NCBI GenBank assembly: GCA_038087015.1
Contig: JASBNA010000037.1
Span: 186,001-250,000 of the forward strand
Reading direction: 5' to 3'
Length of the DNA stretch: 64,000 nucleotides
DNA from: Cerrena zonata
Taxonomy: Eukaryota; Basidiomycota; Agaricomycetes; Polyporales; Cerrenaceae
A program made the translations under genes and the position numbers. Shown in pieces: positions 38,237-50,344 of the stretch. The notes beneath the pieces were generated by a model that saw only the letters and a program-made list of their open reading frames with translations, was not told where the DNA came from and did no database searches. How positions within the stretch are numbered: the stretch's first letter is position 1; every line of letters starts with the position of its first letter.

Positions 38237-39849
38237 ATGTCCCTAACGCTTCTCCATTATATCTCTGGAACGCCCATTGAACAGGCATGCAGTGGATATA
38301 CTGTTGCAGAGCTCAAGGCTCTGTGCAAATCACCCGACAAAACTGTGTTTTCTGTGGATGATTCTCAGCTGTCAAATGAAGCCGCCGTACCTCGTCACAA
38401 CAGTCTTCCCATGATTAAGGATGACAGCAAATACTCCAGCTACTGCCCTAGCGAGTCGGCCATCGAGTCTAAACCTCCCGTAGGGGTCCGTCCATATTCG
38501 CCGCGATCACAATCTTCTAGCTCTCAAATAACAGGTTTGACACCTCCAGATTCGACGAGAAACCACGAAGAAAATAATGTATCACGTAAACGACCAAGAG
38601 ATGACAGCCGTATGCCTATTTCTGCATCACCTCACAATACTCTACATTTTGGGTCAGGTATTGGTCCCGGTACTACATCTTCGAGGCTTAGCGCAATGCG
38701 TTCCCAGTCCGCTTCGAGGCAAAATTCCGCTCCCCTTCCAATCACCGTACCTTCAAGTCCCCGGGCCCCTATGAATGTCAGCGGGGATTGCGGTACATTG
38801 GCAATGACTCACTCGACAGACCAAATACCTTCGAACCATCATACGGATAACGACTATGATACTGAACCCCAGAATAAGCGTGCGCGGATTGAGCAACAGT
38901 TCGCTCAGACCAAACCTGCGTTGGTAAGCTATACCAGTGTCGCAGTTGAGACCGAAGCAGCAAGTCCCACTCCTCCGGAGACACCTCTCTCGGATCCTGT
39001 TATCCGTGTTCAGGTCGAGAATGAAGTATTTGAACTCCAGCTATCCAATCTAGTTCATCATTCAGCATGGTTCTCGCGAAGATTTGACAACGGCGGGAAG
39101 CGAGACACTCACATCGCCTTGACAAATGTTTCAGCTCATGATTTTGGCAGATTGGTTGGAGTGTTAAATCGGACATTGTGAGTTTTCTTACATCATGGTT
39201 ATTCTTCCGATAGAGTACTGACTAGTAGCCTAGCGACTTCTTGGCATCCCCTCCTTCGCCCTCTGTCCTGTCGGCCATTCTCGGGGCATCCAAAGCGCTA
39301 GAATTCTCCACCATTAGTGACTTTCTTGTGCAATATATGAGCACTGTTTGGTCTTCCGACTGTTCCCTGATTACCGAGGGACGACTCGAGGGCGCTGTGG
39401 TCACTATCCAACTGGCACGGGAATTCCGCGTACCCCAACTGCTTCGGCGTGCTTTCTATGAAATAATACGAGATGGGACTGATGTCACTACACTGGGTCT
39501 GGCCGACAAGGACACCATGACTGCCCTCAAGATCCAAGGTTTATTTCAGAAGGAGTGGATGTTATTCGTAAAGGCTTCACCACAGACAGCCTGTGACCAA
39601 GGCCCGTCCGACTCTATGACATGTTCCTCTCGTTCCATTAGGAAGGAACAGTGGACGTTGAATGTCACTGACAGTACGATCTACGAGCTGGGCATGCAGG
39701 ATCCTCTATATGCTCTCAATCGTCTTATAGATCTGGGTTGGACCAAACAGGGATATTGTCTATCATGTGCGGGTCATTGGCGTATGGGTCTGAGAACGAA
39801 GAGGGCTGCATGGTGGGATCTTCTGGGGTCTCACGTTGGCGAGAAGTAA
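38237..39849 (+). CDS. BTB/POZ domain protein (BTB-3, tandem array)
   Basis: Exons 38237-39177 and 39234-39849 (518 aa). The N-terminal 250 residues are Ser/Pro-rich with basic stretches (RKRPRDD, NKRARIEQ). The BTB core opens with DPVIRVQVENEVFELQLS, followed by HHSAWFSRRF and, after the intron, FLASPPSPSVLSAILGASK. The C-terminal helical region ends WWDLLGSHVGEK and is very similar to that of BTB-2 (KEWMLFVK, GYCLSCAGHW). The first exon here is continuous, whereas BTB-2 and BTB-4 split the same region, so the true 5' end may differ from this model. Confidence 0.8.
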
Positions 39850-40397
39850 CTGCAATTCCCATACTGCTCAGAACATGCGCTCCGACCATACATTATAGCA
39901 CGATATAATTCATCTGTTTTGCCACGTTGAAAAGCAGGATTAACGTCACGGTTCAATGTATGCTTGACGAGCGAGTGCCTTCCCCGATTCGTTACCTGAT
40001 GATCGACCGTTCGGATGATCGATCGACCTCAGTCGGAGTCAGGCAGTCGCGCTGCGCCCAGCCTCACATTTCACTTGGGTTCAGACCGTCAACGTTTCAA
40101 CTTGAAGAGGTTGGGGCAGACAATTTGCCCGATCCCACTGGTAAGAGTCTAATCTACATACCCTCTTTGCTGCTCGATTCTCACGTTCTTGCTATGTCTA
40201 TTATACATCAAATTTATCATTGGTCCTCAAAATATTCCTATTTTGTATTAGTAAAGTTCAGTACTCAGAACTTATCTATTCGCAGCAAAAACTCCTTCCA
40301 ATAGTTCCTGGTAATCTCGAACCATAACATCTCGCTCGGATTCCTATACTAACGATGTATGTAGTATCCCTCTACCTTCTATCCCATCATTGGAATC
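39850..40397. other. Intergenic between BTB-3 and BTB-4
   Basis: 548 bp without a gene or clear repeat. Confidence 0.4.
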
Positions 40398-42070
40398 ATG
40401 AGTGTCAGGTGAGTATCTTGTTGCAGAGCAAGCTTGAATATCATTTAATAGGTTTCCAAGCTCGGATATAGAACCAATCTCGGATGCACCAGCCACTACC
40501 CGCACTTCTTCCAGCAGTGAATCAAGGTTAGACATTGCTTCTTATCCCACTTCAACCAATACGTGTTCAGTCGTGCTAACTAATTGAAGCCTCAGCATTA
40601 TACCAGACCATGACGACTCTGATTATTCATCCAGCGGATGCGACATCGTAGTGCAACGAGCCTCATCACAGCCTATCTCTCAGCGATTACGATCTGCTGG
40701 TTCAAAGGTGCTAGAGGATGAAGAAGACGAAAGTGTGACCAGCTCGAGAGAAAGTAGCGAGCCGAGGAAATCACCACGTAAACGGCTGAAAAGGGGGAGT
40801 CCAGCACCGACTCCAGTAACTCCCAGTCCTTCCCGTAAAGGACGCAGCACCGGTACCAACCCATTCACTACACCCTCAAAGCCTAACGCAACACTCCCCC
40901 AGTCCGCTTCAAAGCGACAACTTCCAATCCGAGATTTCTTCTCTCCACCGAATCCCCTTGGTAGTAACGGAAGCCCCCGAGTCGGTTCATCGCACAAGAA
41001 TACCGTCACGAGTCATGGCTCCAACCCTGAACATCAGAATAAACGACGAAGAGTTGAGCAACCGACGAGCCACGGAAGTGTCGCGCTCGAGCTGGACGCC
41101 ACAGATGTAGCTCCTTCAGAGACGCCTCTGTCTGATCCAGTCATCCGTGTTCATGTCGAGAACAAAGTATTCGAACTCCAACTGTCTAGGCTTGTTTTCC
41201 ACTCAAAGTGGTTCTCGCGACAGTTTCATCAGAAGGAGAAACATGATACGCACATTGTCCTGACGAACGTCTCAGCTTGTGATTTTGGTAATCTAGTTGA
41301 GGTGTTGGATAGGACACTGTGAGTTGAAATCATGTTTAAAGATCCCTCTGACGATTAATTGCTAATCAACTATTTATAGTCAATTCTTTCTAAACTCTCC
41401 CTCGCCCTCAGTATTTCTTTCCATCCTCCACGTAGCCGAAATACTGGAATTCGAAAGTGTCATCACTTATATCATTCAATATCTGGCTAACGTTTGGTCA
41501 TCCGACCCTTCCAAGATCTCTTCGGACCACCTCGAAGATGCCGCCGTCGTCCTCCAAATTGCACGGGAATTCAAATTACCTCAACTCCTTCAGCGCGCTT
41601 TCTATGAAGTGGTGAGAGACAAGAAGGGTATCATTGCACAGGAGCTATCGGATACGGACAACCTAATTGCCCTCAGGATACAAGCTTCTCTCCAAAGAGA
41701 GTGGGCGTTGTTCACTAAGGCCCCACCCCAAACGGCCTGTGACAAAGAGTCCAAGGAAGGACCAAATTCATGTTCGTCTCGTTCTATTAGGAGAGACCAA
41801 TGGACGACAACTATCATGGAAGGTGAAGATTCCATCTATGAGAAGGGCATGGAAGATCCATTCTGCGGGCTTGATCATCTCTCGCAATTGGTCTGGAAAG
41901 AGCAAGGGTATTGTGCGTCATGTGCGACGCTTTGGCTTGCGGTTATAAAGGAGAAGAAGACTGCGTGCTGGAACAGTGTTAGAGAAGTATGTTTATTAAG
42001 AGAGACTATACGCTCGGAGGGCCTATTTCGTGTCGCGGAGTCGTTAGTCGTTAACGCTCGATTTATCTGA
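40398..42070 (+). CDS. BTB/POZ domain protein (BTB-4, tandem array)
   Basis: Exons 40398-40408, 40452-40526, 40596-41318, 41380-42070 (499 aa; first intron only 43 nt). The first 170 residues are acidic then basic and low-complexity (PRKSPRKRLKRG, NKRRRVEQ). The BTB core DPVIRVHVENKVFELQLS is nearly identical to that of BTB-3, then FHSKWFSRQF and, after the intron, FFLNSPSPSVFLSIL. The helical region continues to GYCASCATLW. The last 25 or so residues differ from the other copies, so a short 3' intron may have been missed. Likely a recent duplicate of BTB-3. Confidence 0.82.
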
Positions 42071-42197
42071 GTGTCTATACCAACCCTATATCGTACAAAA
42101 TCATAACCTATACGTCGATGATATCAGGGTATAATACACCCTCAATGGAAACGTGAAAAACACATTATAACCATAACGAGAAACGAAGTCAGAACCC

Positions 42198-44258
42198 TTA
42201 ATCCTGCCTCTTCCTGAACAAGACCTTTGCAGACAGGTTAGGCGCATTCGCTGAAGCGGCCCAGAATGGATCCGGAACGACGCCCTCCTTCTCGAATTTG
42301 ACATCGTAAGTCACAACGACGTGGGCTAGCATAGCTTTCAGTTCGTTCGCAGCGAAGAATCGTCCAGGGCTATTTCGGGATCGAGAATATTGAGTAAAAC
42401 ATCCATAATCGAACATTAAGAGACATACCAGGCATGTTTTCCGTGACCGAATGGAATGTATTCCGAACCGGTAGAAACCATTTGGTGTCTTAGACCCTCT
42501 CCGTCTTCATCTCGCATTTCAGAGAATCGCCAAGGGTTGAAGACTTCGCCATCGGAATAATAATCGTCGTCGTGGTGCATCGGCATTGCAACCGCGGAGA
42601 CGAAGGTGCCCTCAGGAATAAATGTTCCATCTGAAAAAGTAAAATCCTTCAACGCGAGGCGAGTCATGCTGACTGTTAATAGTTTTTTCACGTAGTAGTT
42701 AGTTGGATATTGCGGTCTATCAAGATATTAAACTTACGAGCACCAAGACCATAGTAGCGCTGGGACTCTTTCATGAAACTGTCCACCTTACGCATCTTTT
42801 GCATTGCGAGTTTGGTCCATCCATCAGCTTTTACAACACGTTCGACTTCCTCCCGCATGGGCAGTATCCACTCAGGGTTAGCAGCTAATCTGTACAACGC
42901 ATGCGTAAAGCTCTTTGTGGAGACAGCCAATCAATTTTACGAACTCGGGTTATTGTATGACGACGTACTTGTGAGGAAGTGTGAATAGCAGCAAAATTGA
43001 CTGTCAGAATGCGCAAAACCAGAGCTCTCTCCGTTTGCTCTTCGCCTTCAGCGTCATCCATCAACCAACTGAGGAAATCATTCTGTCAGCCAGTCAGCAT
43101 GATATATCACTTGATACCGAGGCACCACTTGCCGGCTTGTTATCATAGTCCTTTCCATATTCCTCCATCATCTTTCGACGATGACGAATCATTGGTCCCA
43201 AATGCTTTAAGCCACGATCAATACTGTTGGGCACATTTGTAAAGAGTCGCGCAGCAAGTCTTGTAAAAATAGACAAATATTGAGTTCATGAAATATCTGA
43301 AACGAATGATAGGCTCACGGGCGCAGGAAGGGCGGGAACATGCCGATCTTGAAGGCACCCACGACCACGTCTATGGTAAACTGAACATTAAGTTTCATCC
43401 AGTCAGGGTCGCGACCTAAAGAACGAAACCTTAATGGACAATCAATACAATTATAGACAAGGCTTACATTTCGGAAGACCAACGAAAATCCTGTTACTGG
43501 TGCGACACACGATCTTCATCATGTTATCCACAGCGGGATAGGCAACCCAATCTGTGTGTGTCAGAAGATGGTAATGTCTGTACAAGTGGCATAAGATACA
43601 TACCATTTGTAGGGGGGATGATTTCGTTGAAGGCTTCCTTGATTTCATCACGGACTTCAGGAAACAGAATCGGTAGATTTCTTGTTAAAGTAGTCCGAAC
43701 AATCGGAATGTGGTATGGGTTATAATACACATTGGAACCGAGAGTATAGTCAACTTGAAGTGTCTATAATTACGACAAGAATCAGAATCCATGACGTTGC
43801 TTCGCTGAGAGCTAGAGAAAAATTTAGCGTACTTGTCTGGTGGCATCATCGAAGCTAAGGACATCATCCGGCGCCTTGCGTATTTCTTCCACCATCTTAG
43901 GGCCGGTAACCATAACATGCCAACGAAAGATTTCTGCCACTTTGAATGCCTTTCCTTTGTACTAAAAATACCCACGTTAGTGACCGTCGATCAGACTTCT
44001 TGCGTTGACACTCACCTTCGCGTAGCCTTCCTGCATAAGTCCCTTGTTATCGACCAAGAATCTGTATGTGCCATAAAGCGACAAGATAGGTGCAGTAGGG
44101 GTCAGGGCTGGTATATGTGGTAACTGAGAGCAGTGAGCTCAACGCCGGTTAACATTGATCAGATCACTTACCGAGGACGGGGATGGTTTAAGCCATTTTA
44201 CCAGAAGGACGATCGTCGTCAGTGCTAGCAAGCCATAGGTTAATAGGTCGCCCTTCAT
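42198..44258 (-). CDS. Cytochrome P450 monooxygenase
   Basis: Eleven exons: 44258-44172, 44123-44016, 43961-43833, 43763-43604, 43551-43468, 43415-43319, 43259-43133, 43082-42969, 42912-42738, 42672-42429, 42369-42198 (498 aa). An N-terminal hydrophobic anchor (LLALTTIVLLV) points to the endoplasmic reticulum. The helix I region reads FAAIHTSS, the ExxR motif is ESQR, and the heme loop is FGHGKHACPG with ligand C442. The intron 43083-43132 starts with GCAAGT, a GC-AG intron, which is needed to keep the frame. The substrate is unknown. The two acyltransferases are 13 kb away with housekeeping genes between, so this is not an evident metabolite cluster. Confidence 0.93.
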
Positions 44259-45366
44259 TTCGAAGGGGTCAAGCTAGTGGGTCAAGAGGTAGTATAGCGG
44301 AAGAAAGGAACAAACGTCGAGTTGAAAAGGTCAGGCGGTGAACACCGTTGCCCGATTCCGGGGAAGATCAGGCCCTGAGAAGCAGAGGGAATGTAGGGTG
44401 GTGAGAACTGGCCCTAGTCCCAGCTATTTACAGAAAGCGTTCATGTGCAGGTGCTTCCCGGAGGCACTGCGATAGAATCACACACGGCTCCCAGATTGCC
44501 AAGTTTCTCGTTCAATCTCCAGTCGTGGGTGCGCATGTCATGGACTGTATGGTATGAAAACTTTCCAGACAGCTGGAATCGTGACAAATGACTACTCCCA
44601 TGATCTCTCTGGGACTCGGAGTCCGCAGTCCCGGATCCAGGATACGGAATTCTAATAGACGCCAATTGCGATGTTCAGCTCATATGACATTATAGAGGAG
44701 AATTCAAGTTACCGACAGCTGCCCATCGAGTGTGAAATCAACATGTACATCCTCTGCGTTGTGCGTGGTGAACAAGGTATGAGAGCGTATCAAGTGCCAG
44801 AAGTTCGCCACCTGGCATATCGTACGCCTTTTTAGGCAAGCAACTTGTTTGTTGTGTCGGTGTGGCTTTGCTTATGTGAGCGTTATGATCTTTCTCAGTT
44901 GATGTGAAGGCCATAACACCGCCGTGGCGGGCGACTTACTTATGCAGCGTTATAAGTTTGACCCACACGACCATGAGTGCTGGCGGAGGTGAGTATCCAT
45001 CTTCCCAAATCAACACGAAGGTTTAGAGCTGATACCCAATTTGTCATTGCGAGCATAGGTTCGTGGCAAGCTAGGTAATCGTTTCTACGGCCATCGCTGC
45101 GGAACCACCTTGTCTGTAATGCCCGTTATCGCACAGATTCCTTCTTCCATAAACTCGACATTTGATATCAATGTCAAAAGAAATCTACTGAAGGCGCCTG
45201 CTACTTAGCAATATTGGGCGTGCCAAATCCGTCACCACATCGATAAAGAGGCTCGGCCTACGTACTAAGACTTGCTGCATGTCGCTGCTTTACATAGAAC
45301 AAGACGCACGGCGAGCTAACCAACACTTGATTCGTCCCTCTCAGTTCCTCTCAGAGAGCTATCCAA
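44259..45366. other. Divergent intergenic region, P450 and gasdermin-like gene
   Basis: 1.1 kb without a supportable gene. Confidence 0.4.
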
Positions 45367-46515
45367 ATGTTCGGACTAGGAGAATCTACATACTCTTCAC
45401 GCAAATTCATTGACCTGATTTTTACCGCGTCCTCAAAGTGGGCAAACTGGGACCCACCAAAACAGATCAAGGTGCGCTGCCAGCGTACTGGATGTCTGTA
45501 CGCCGAGACTCAAGGGTATGTCTGACTTCGTATGGAACCAGGTAGGAGACTATGGCACAATACAGCGAAAGACTGGCGAGTTCGAGAAAGAAGGCAATAT
45601 CTATGAGGACGACGCGATGGCGGACATAGTCGCCGATCATCCCCCTCAGATAGCGTCAAAGGACACCGTATTTGAAATATCATCAAATAACGTCAGACGT
45701 GTCGAATTCGGATTAGAACCTACAGCGTAAGAAACACAATCTATGTCTGAGCTTGCTATTTGTAGACGTCAAGATTTCATCGTTCATAGGAGCATTCCCG
45801 GGGTTGCCGAAGCTTCTGTTAAAGGTAGCTGGCAATTTGACACCAAGCGGGGTGCTTTGTTGGTTATGCACGAACCTTGCAACACTTACATACCTCCGAA
45901 AGCCCTACTCAAGAAGTTGTTGAATGTCCCGGTCCTCAAAAATAAATACCTCGTTACTGAAATCTTCTCCTGTCCTGCATACAGTCTTTACCTCTCGAGC
46001 GGCAGTAAGTTCTCGTGGGACCTACTGAATCATCGTGATCTAATACATCCATGTTCTATCCTATCTTGAACGCAGAGGCAGAGGCAGTCAGTCTAGCACT
46101 ACTGGCTTCCGTACCGGTACCTACTGCCCTGCCGGTCAACGTAGGCGGTTCGATCAAGTCATCTTGGTTCAACCACAATACATCTGGGTTATTCAGATGT
46201 GCCTCCGACGAAGTGTACAGCTACACTCCCTTGTATGCACTCAAAAGAATAAAGAAGCCTGGTCTTTTGAGACGTGATAGTCCTCTTCCACCTGCTCAGG
46301 ACGATGATCTGTCAGTACTTTTGTCCCATGGTAACTAAAAATCGTTTACAAATCGACGTGGTGTCTTTGTTTTAATTAGCTGGGAGGATGCTACGCAGCC
46401 ATGGGACCCTTTGAACAGCGACGGAGAAGAGGAAGATTTCGAGGACGAGGTAATTTTCACTTTTTTCGCTTGATCTGTTGTTTACTCATGAGACGGATAG
46501 GTCTTCGATGACTAG
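45367..46515 (+). CDS. Gasdermin-like pore-forming protein with short acidic C-tail
   Basis: Exons 45367-45471, 45542-45726, 45766-46004, 46076-46310, 46380-46449, 46501-46515 (282 aa; one intron is only 39 nt). The order of elements recalls the gasdermin N-terminal domain. There is an amphipathic start, then VGDYGTIQRKTGEF (from residue 36) followed by EGNIY, a central beta-rich part, then a strand pair around KYLVTEIFSC and a late glycine-rich segment NVGGSIKSS before YTPLYALKRIKK (about 226-237). The last 40 residues change to PPAQDDDL and a strongly acidic tail, rich in D and E. Known fungal gasdermins are of similar size and carry only a short C-terminal inhibitory tail removed by a protease. 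The neighbouring TPR-CHAT gene converges on it, 151 bp away. Assignment rests on pattern and context, not on a search. Confidence 0.6.
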
Positions 46516-46666
46516 TACTGGCAGCTTCGCCTCAAGGTATCATAACGGTATCATGCAAACACTTAGGTGCAGATGAGTCTGTTTGCTACCCTTCTTCTAC
46601 GCAGCAATTTTCTTTCTCGATACCTTCGATATATACCAACGGTAAAACCCATACACTACGGCGACG

Positions 46667-49600
46667 TTAAGCACCTATATGCACAAAATTGACCCATCGA
46701 TCTAGAGGAACCTTTCTCCTTCTCATCTCCTTCGTTACGATATTCAAAGCTACTGCTGATTCCTTGAAAGAGACTACATTTCCATCCTCAGGGAACATAT
46801 ATCCGTAGAATGAATCAGCCACGTCTGGCCCGTCCTCGTCAACCATCGCCCACAGAGTCCCAATCACACTCTGAAAGCCACAGAATTGAAGGGCCGCAGC
46901 AAGATGTATGACTTCATCTGGGGTCCCTTGTGCGTCGACTGCTGCTGTGTGACAGGCAGAAAGGAAAGCAAGCTCAGCGTTGGGCAATCGAGCATGTATA
47001 AGTTCGATAAGCTCTAGCCTTTCGTTCCCGTATAGTTGGAACCAGGAACGAAAAGATTCCTTCTCTCGGTGGCCGTGACAAACAAAATGAACCCAATGGT
47101 GTTGGGGTAAACAAGAAAGTACGTTATCTCTATTCGCATTTTCGCCGAAAGCTATGGTCGCAGCTCCGTTGTGCTTTTGAATACGCGTGAGCTCTTCTTG
47201 TGCGCTGTGGAGCTCTGCCCCAGGCTGGCCGACATCAGTGATAACAAATAAGTCCGGTCGTGAGCGTGCAATGTCTTGTCTTTTCTGGGATCTGGCGGTA
47301 ATCAGGACTGACAGAGTCGAAGTGTACGACGAAACATAGATATCTGGAAGATTCCTCTGTTTTGGCAGATATGGACCTGCCGCATGAAGAGGGAGAGCAC
47401 ATAGATAGGACGTCGGGCACCACCAGATTCTTGACTTTGGAGTCAAGGTTAGCGTAAGATGGTCAACGATAGGCCCAACAACCATCTTCCACAGTGTTTG
47501 CAGAACCTGACGAAGCCATTTCGGGAACTCCTCATCTCTCGTCTTGGTGGGATCGGCGCAATATGATGCAAAATCAGCGAGAGTTTCGAGGTGAATATCG
47601 GAAAGCTGCACAACGTATGGATCCTGAGTGTCATGAACAATAATCGCATCACTCCGATGTTGGCTGATATTAATAACAATGACGGGACCCTCGACGGCGG
47701 CCATACGAAGGGTTTGAAACGACACCACCTTGAGAAAATCAGCGAATCCTTCTAGCTTTCTGACCCGTGTTAGTAGATCGTCCACGCGATCCGAAAGGAT
47801 GCGATGCTTTTTCTGTCTAACTTCGAGTGGTACAGGAGACTCGTTCAAAGTTGACGTTGCCTCGAAGGACGTAGCTTGATGTTCGAGCTGAGTAGTCAGC
47901 TCCCGGAGTTCATCTGCTAACGTCGGGCTGACCTCGCGGAGCTGTTCAAGCGGTGGCCTGAAATTACGCATCTCGGACCAGAGCATGCTCCTTCCCTGCT
48001 CTAGAAATTCCACAGCAGTCTCCAGCCGTCCTGCATCCACAGCGGCAGCAGCAGCATCGGAGGCTAATGTTTTAGGGATAGTGGACGTGGATTGGAGAAA
48101 TTTGTGCTGCAGTTCGACACTAGGGGTGGCGAGGAGGAAACGTGTGAGGAGAGTTAATGATATCGCATACGCAGAGATGAGGGAGCTATCTTGGTATTCT
48201 CTCGCCTTAGCGATCCATTCAAGGCAAGCGGTAAATCTGGATTTGACGCTAGCCGAAGAATGGTGTGTAGCCTTCTCGAAGAAGTCAAACGCTGTATGGA
48301 GGTGTTTGTCGTTAGATGGATCAGCTCTGTATAGCTTGAGCAGGACGGAAGCAAGGGCTAAACGAACATCTGTATGCTTCGGATTGTCAAGAGACAACTC
48401 CTCCTCGGCATTAGAAACAAGTTCAAATGCCTTGTCCAGATCATCCTTGCTACCACCGTGCTCGAAGCGTTGAACTAACGCCAACGCTACATCCTTCAGC
48501 GAGTTAGAACGTTCCGGATGACCAGGTGGCCAGAGCGTGAGTACCTCTTCGTGCAGTAAGATAGCTTTTTCTATGTCTTTCAACTGTCTGGAAAGCTGAA
48601 AACGCTTTGCCAAAGCTCCCGCATAACTATGAAGTACTGCAGCACGATAGGTATGCTCTGGTGGTAGGGCATCGAGAGTTTGCTGACCAAGGTCTACTGC
48701 CTCATCCAGAGCTTGCGTCGATGGTACCACGTCATAACGCTGAAGCACTGCGGCCGCCAGATTCATCATGCTTTCCGCGCGATACGGATGATCGTCAGGA
48801 AGGAGTGTAAGTGTTTGACGTAGTATGTCAATACCCTCATCCGAATCCTCAATCCTTCCCGCCTGTTGGAACCGGGCAAGAATGGCAGAGGCGAGATTGC
48901 TCAGACCCATTGCCCTGTCTGGGTGTCCTTCTGGAAAGAGCTCAAGTGACTCGCGGAAGAGCTGAATGCAATCCTCTAGGTCCTCCATCTTGCCAGTTTC
49001 GCCAAAGCGAAGGAGAAGAGCAACGGGGAGATTACCTAAAGTCAGAGGACGATCAGGATGTCCGGGTGGTTGCATACTGAGGGCTTGTCGGCTCAGGTCA
49101 ATACTTTCTTCTAGATCTACCATGCCTCCCATCTGAGTGAAGCGAGTGAGGAGGATACCAACCAGATTACCGATTATCATCGAACGTTCCTGGTCCTCCA
49201 AGGGACAAGCAGCGAGGGCTTCCCGGCTGAAGTCAACCGCCTTTGCCAAATCGTCCATATTTCCTGTCTCTCGGAAATGCAAGCGCATGGAATTTGCTAG
49301 ATCACTAAAGGCGCGGTGACGAGCGGGATGGCCTACTGGACGTATGCGTAAAAGGTCATGGAAGTGTTCGATGCTAGCCTCGAGATCCTCCTTCTTGCCG
49401 CCGTGCTCAAAGCGCACACCCAGGGCACTTCCAAGATTTCCCAACGACTTCGCACGTTGGTCAGAATCTGGCGACAGTGCAAGTGCCTGTTGAGCATAGT
49501 CTATAGAGTCGTTAATGTCTTTGAGTTCGCCCAGCATCTCAAATCGAACACGGGTGACGGTGGAAAGACTGTTCAAAGATATTACACGGTCTGGGTGCCT

Positions 49601-49997
49601 AGTTGGTCGAAGCTGCAGAGCTTCTTGGTGTAGAGAGATCTCTTCTTCGACATCTTCAACTTTGCCAGCTTGATCGTACCGCTTTCTGATAAGTATTGAA
49701 AGCTGGTCTAAAGATGCAGCTCGACGGTGGTGGCCATTTGGACACAGTTCAACGACCCGACGCATATGTGCGATGGCACTCTCCAGATCTTCAGCCATAT
49801 TGTCTTTGTCAAAGTTCTTCAGAGAGCTGAGGCTCATGCGAGTGGAACGGGCTCGTTGAATGTAGAAAAGTGGTCTTAACAAGAAATTCTTGAGGCGACG
49901 TAGAGGGCTCACGGAGCGAATTACTTTCGACGAGGGCATGATCTGTGATGACAAAGTAAGTCTGCATAATAAGAAAATCTTGCTGTTGACTTACCAT
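46667..49997 (-). CDS. TPR-CHAT caspase-like protease
   Basis: Exons 49997-49995 (ATG only) and 49942-46667 (1092 aa); an ATG at 49939 is an alternative start with no intron needed. About residues 50-550 form tandem tetratricopeptide-like repeats of roughly 47 residues (e.g. DLEDCIQLFRESLELFPEGH, then AMGLSNLASAILARF). A helical linker leads to a C-terminal CHAT domain: WWCPTSYLCALPLHAAG, HFVCHGH with catalytic H957, and LAFLSACHTA with catalytic C998, then FQSVIGTLWAMVDEDG. CHAT proteases are clan CD cysteine peptidases related to caspases and separase. The TPR part is expected to sense a partner. Its likely substrate is the adjacent gasdermin-like protein; this is inference from family knowledge and position. 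No signal peptide. Confidence 0.88.
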
Positions 49998-50344
49998 GTA
50001 TCTCCAAGTTGGGTGGTGTAACTCTTACCTCGTTTCAGGGGTGTGTACCATGTTGTGTTATAAAAACGTTTCCACGCGATCTTCACCGTTGACATGATGC
50101 AGGTTGAATGGACCTAATCCTAGGTTGGCGTATGACCTGAGTTGAGTGTTAGCCGAGATTATCTAATCTCTTCATGGCATAGTGTCAACTCTCAAGGTAA
50201 GTATTTGATCGTGGTAGAACAACACTCGAAATACAACAAAGAAGTAGTACGTCTCTTCCATAAATCATGGCTCATAAGTAAAACACAAAGGATACTACAT
50301 ACAAAATCCCGATAGACTTCTCACCATACTACATGATCGATCGC
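49998..50344. other. Intergenic between CHAT and BRF1
   Basis: 347 bp holding the CHAT promoter and the BRF1 3' end. Nothing else seen. Confidence 0.4.

Noticed and set aside
25061..44258. Secondary-metabolite cluster made of the acyltransferases and the P450
   Set aside because: They are 13 kb apart, with Nup84, RAM1 and BTB genes between them, and no terpene synthase, PKS or NRPS is present.
47985..48473. 162-codon plus-strand frame within the CHAT gene
   Set aside because: Antisense to a continuous 1092-codon TPR-CHAT frame with intact motifs.
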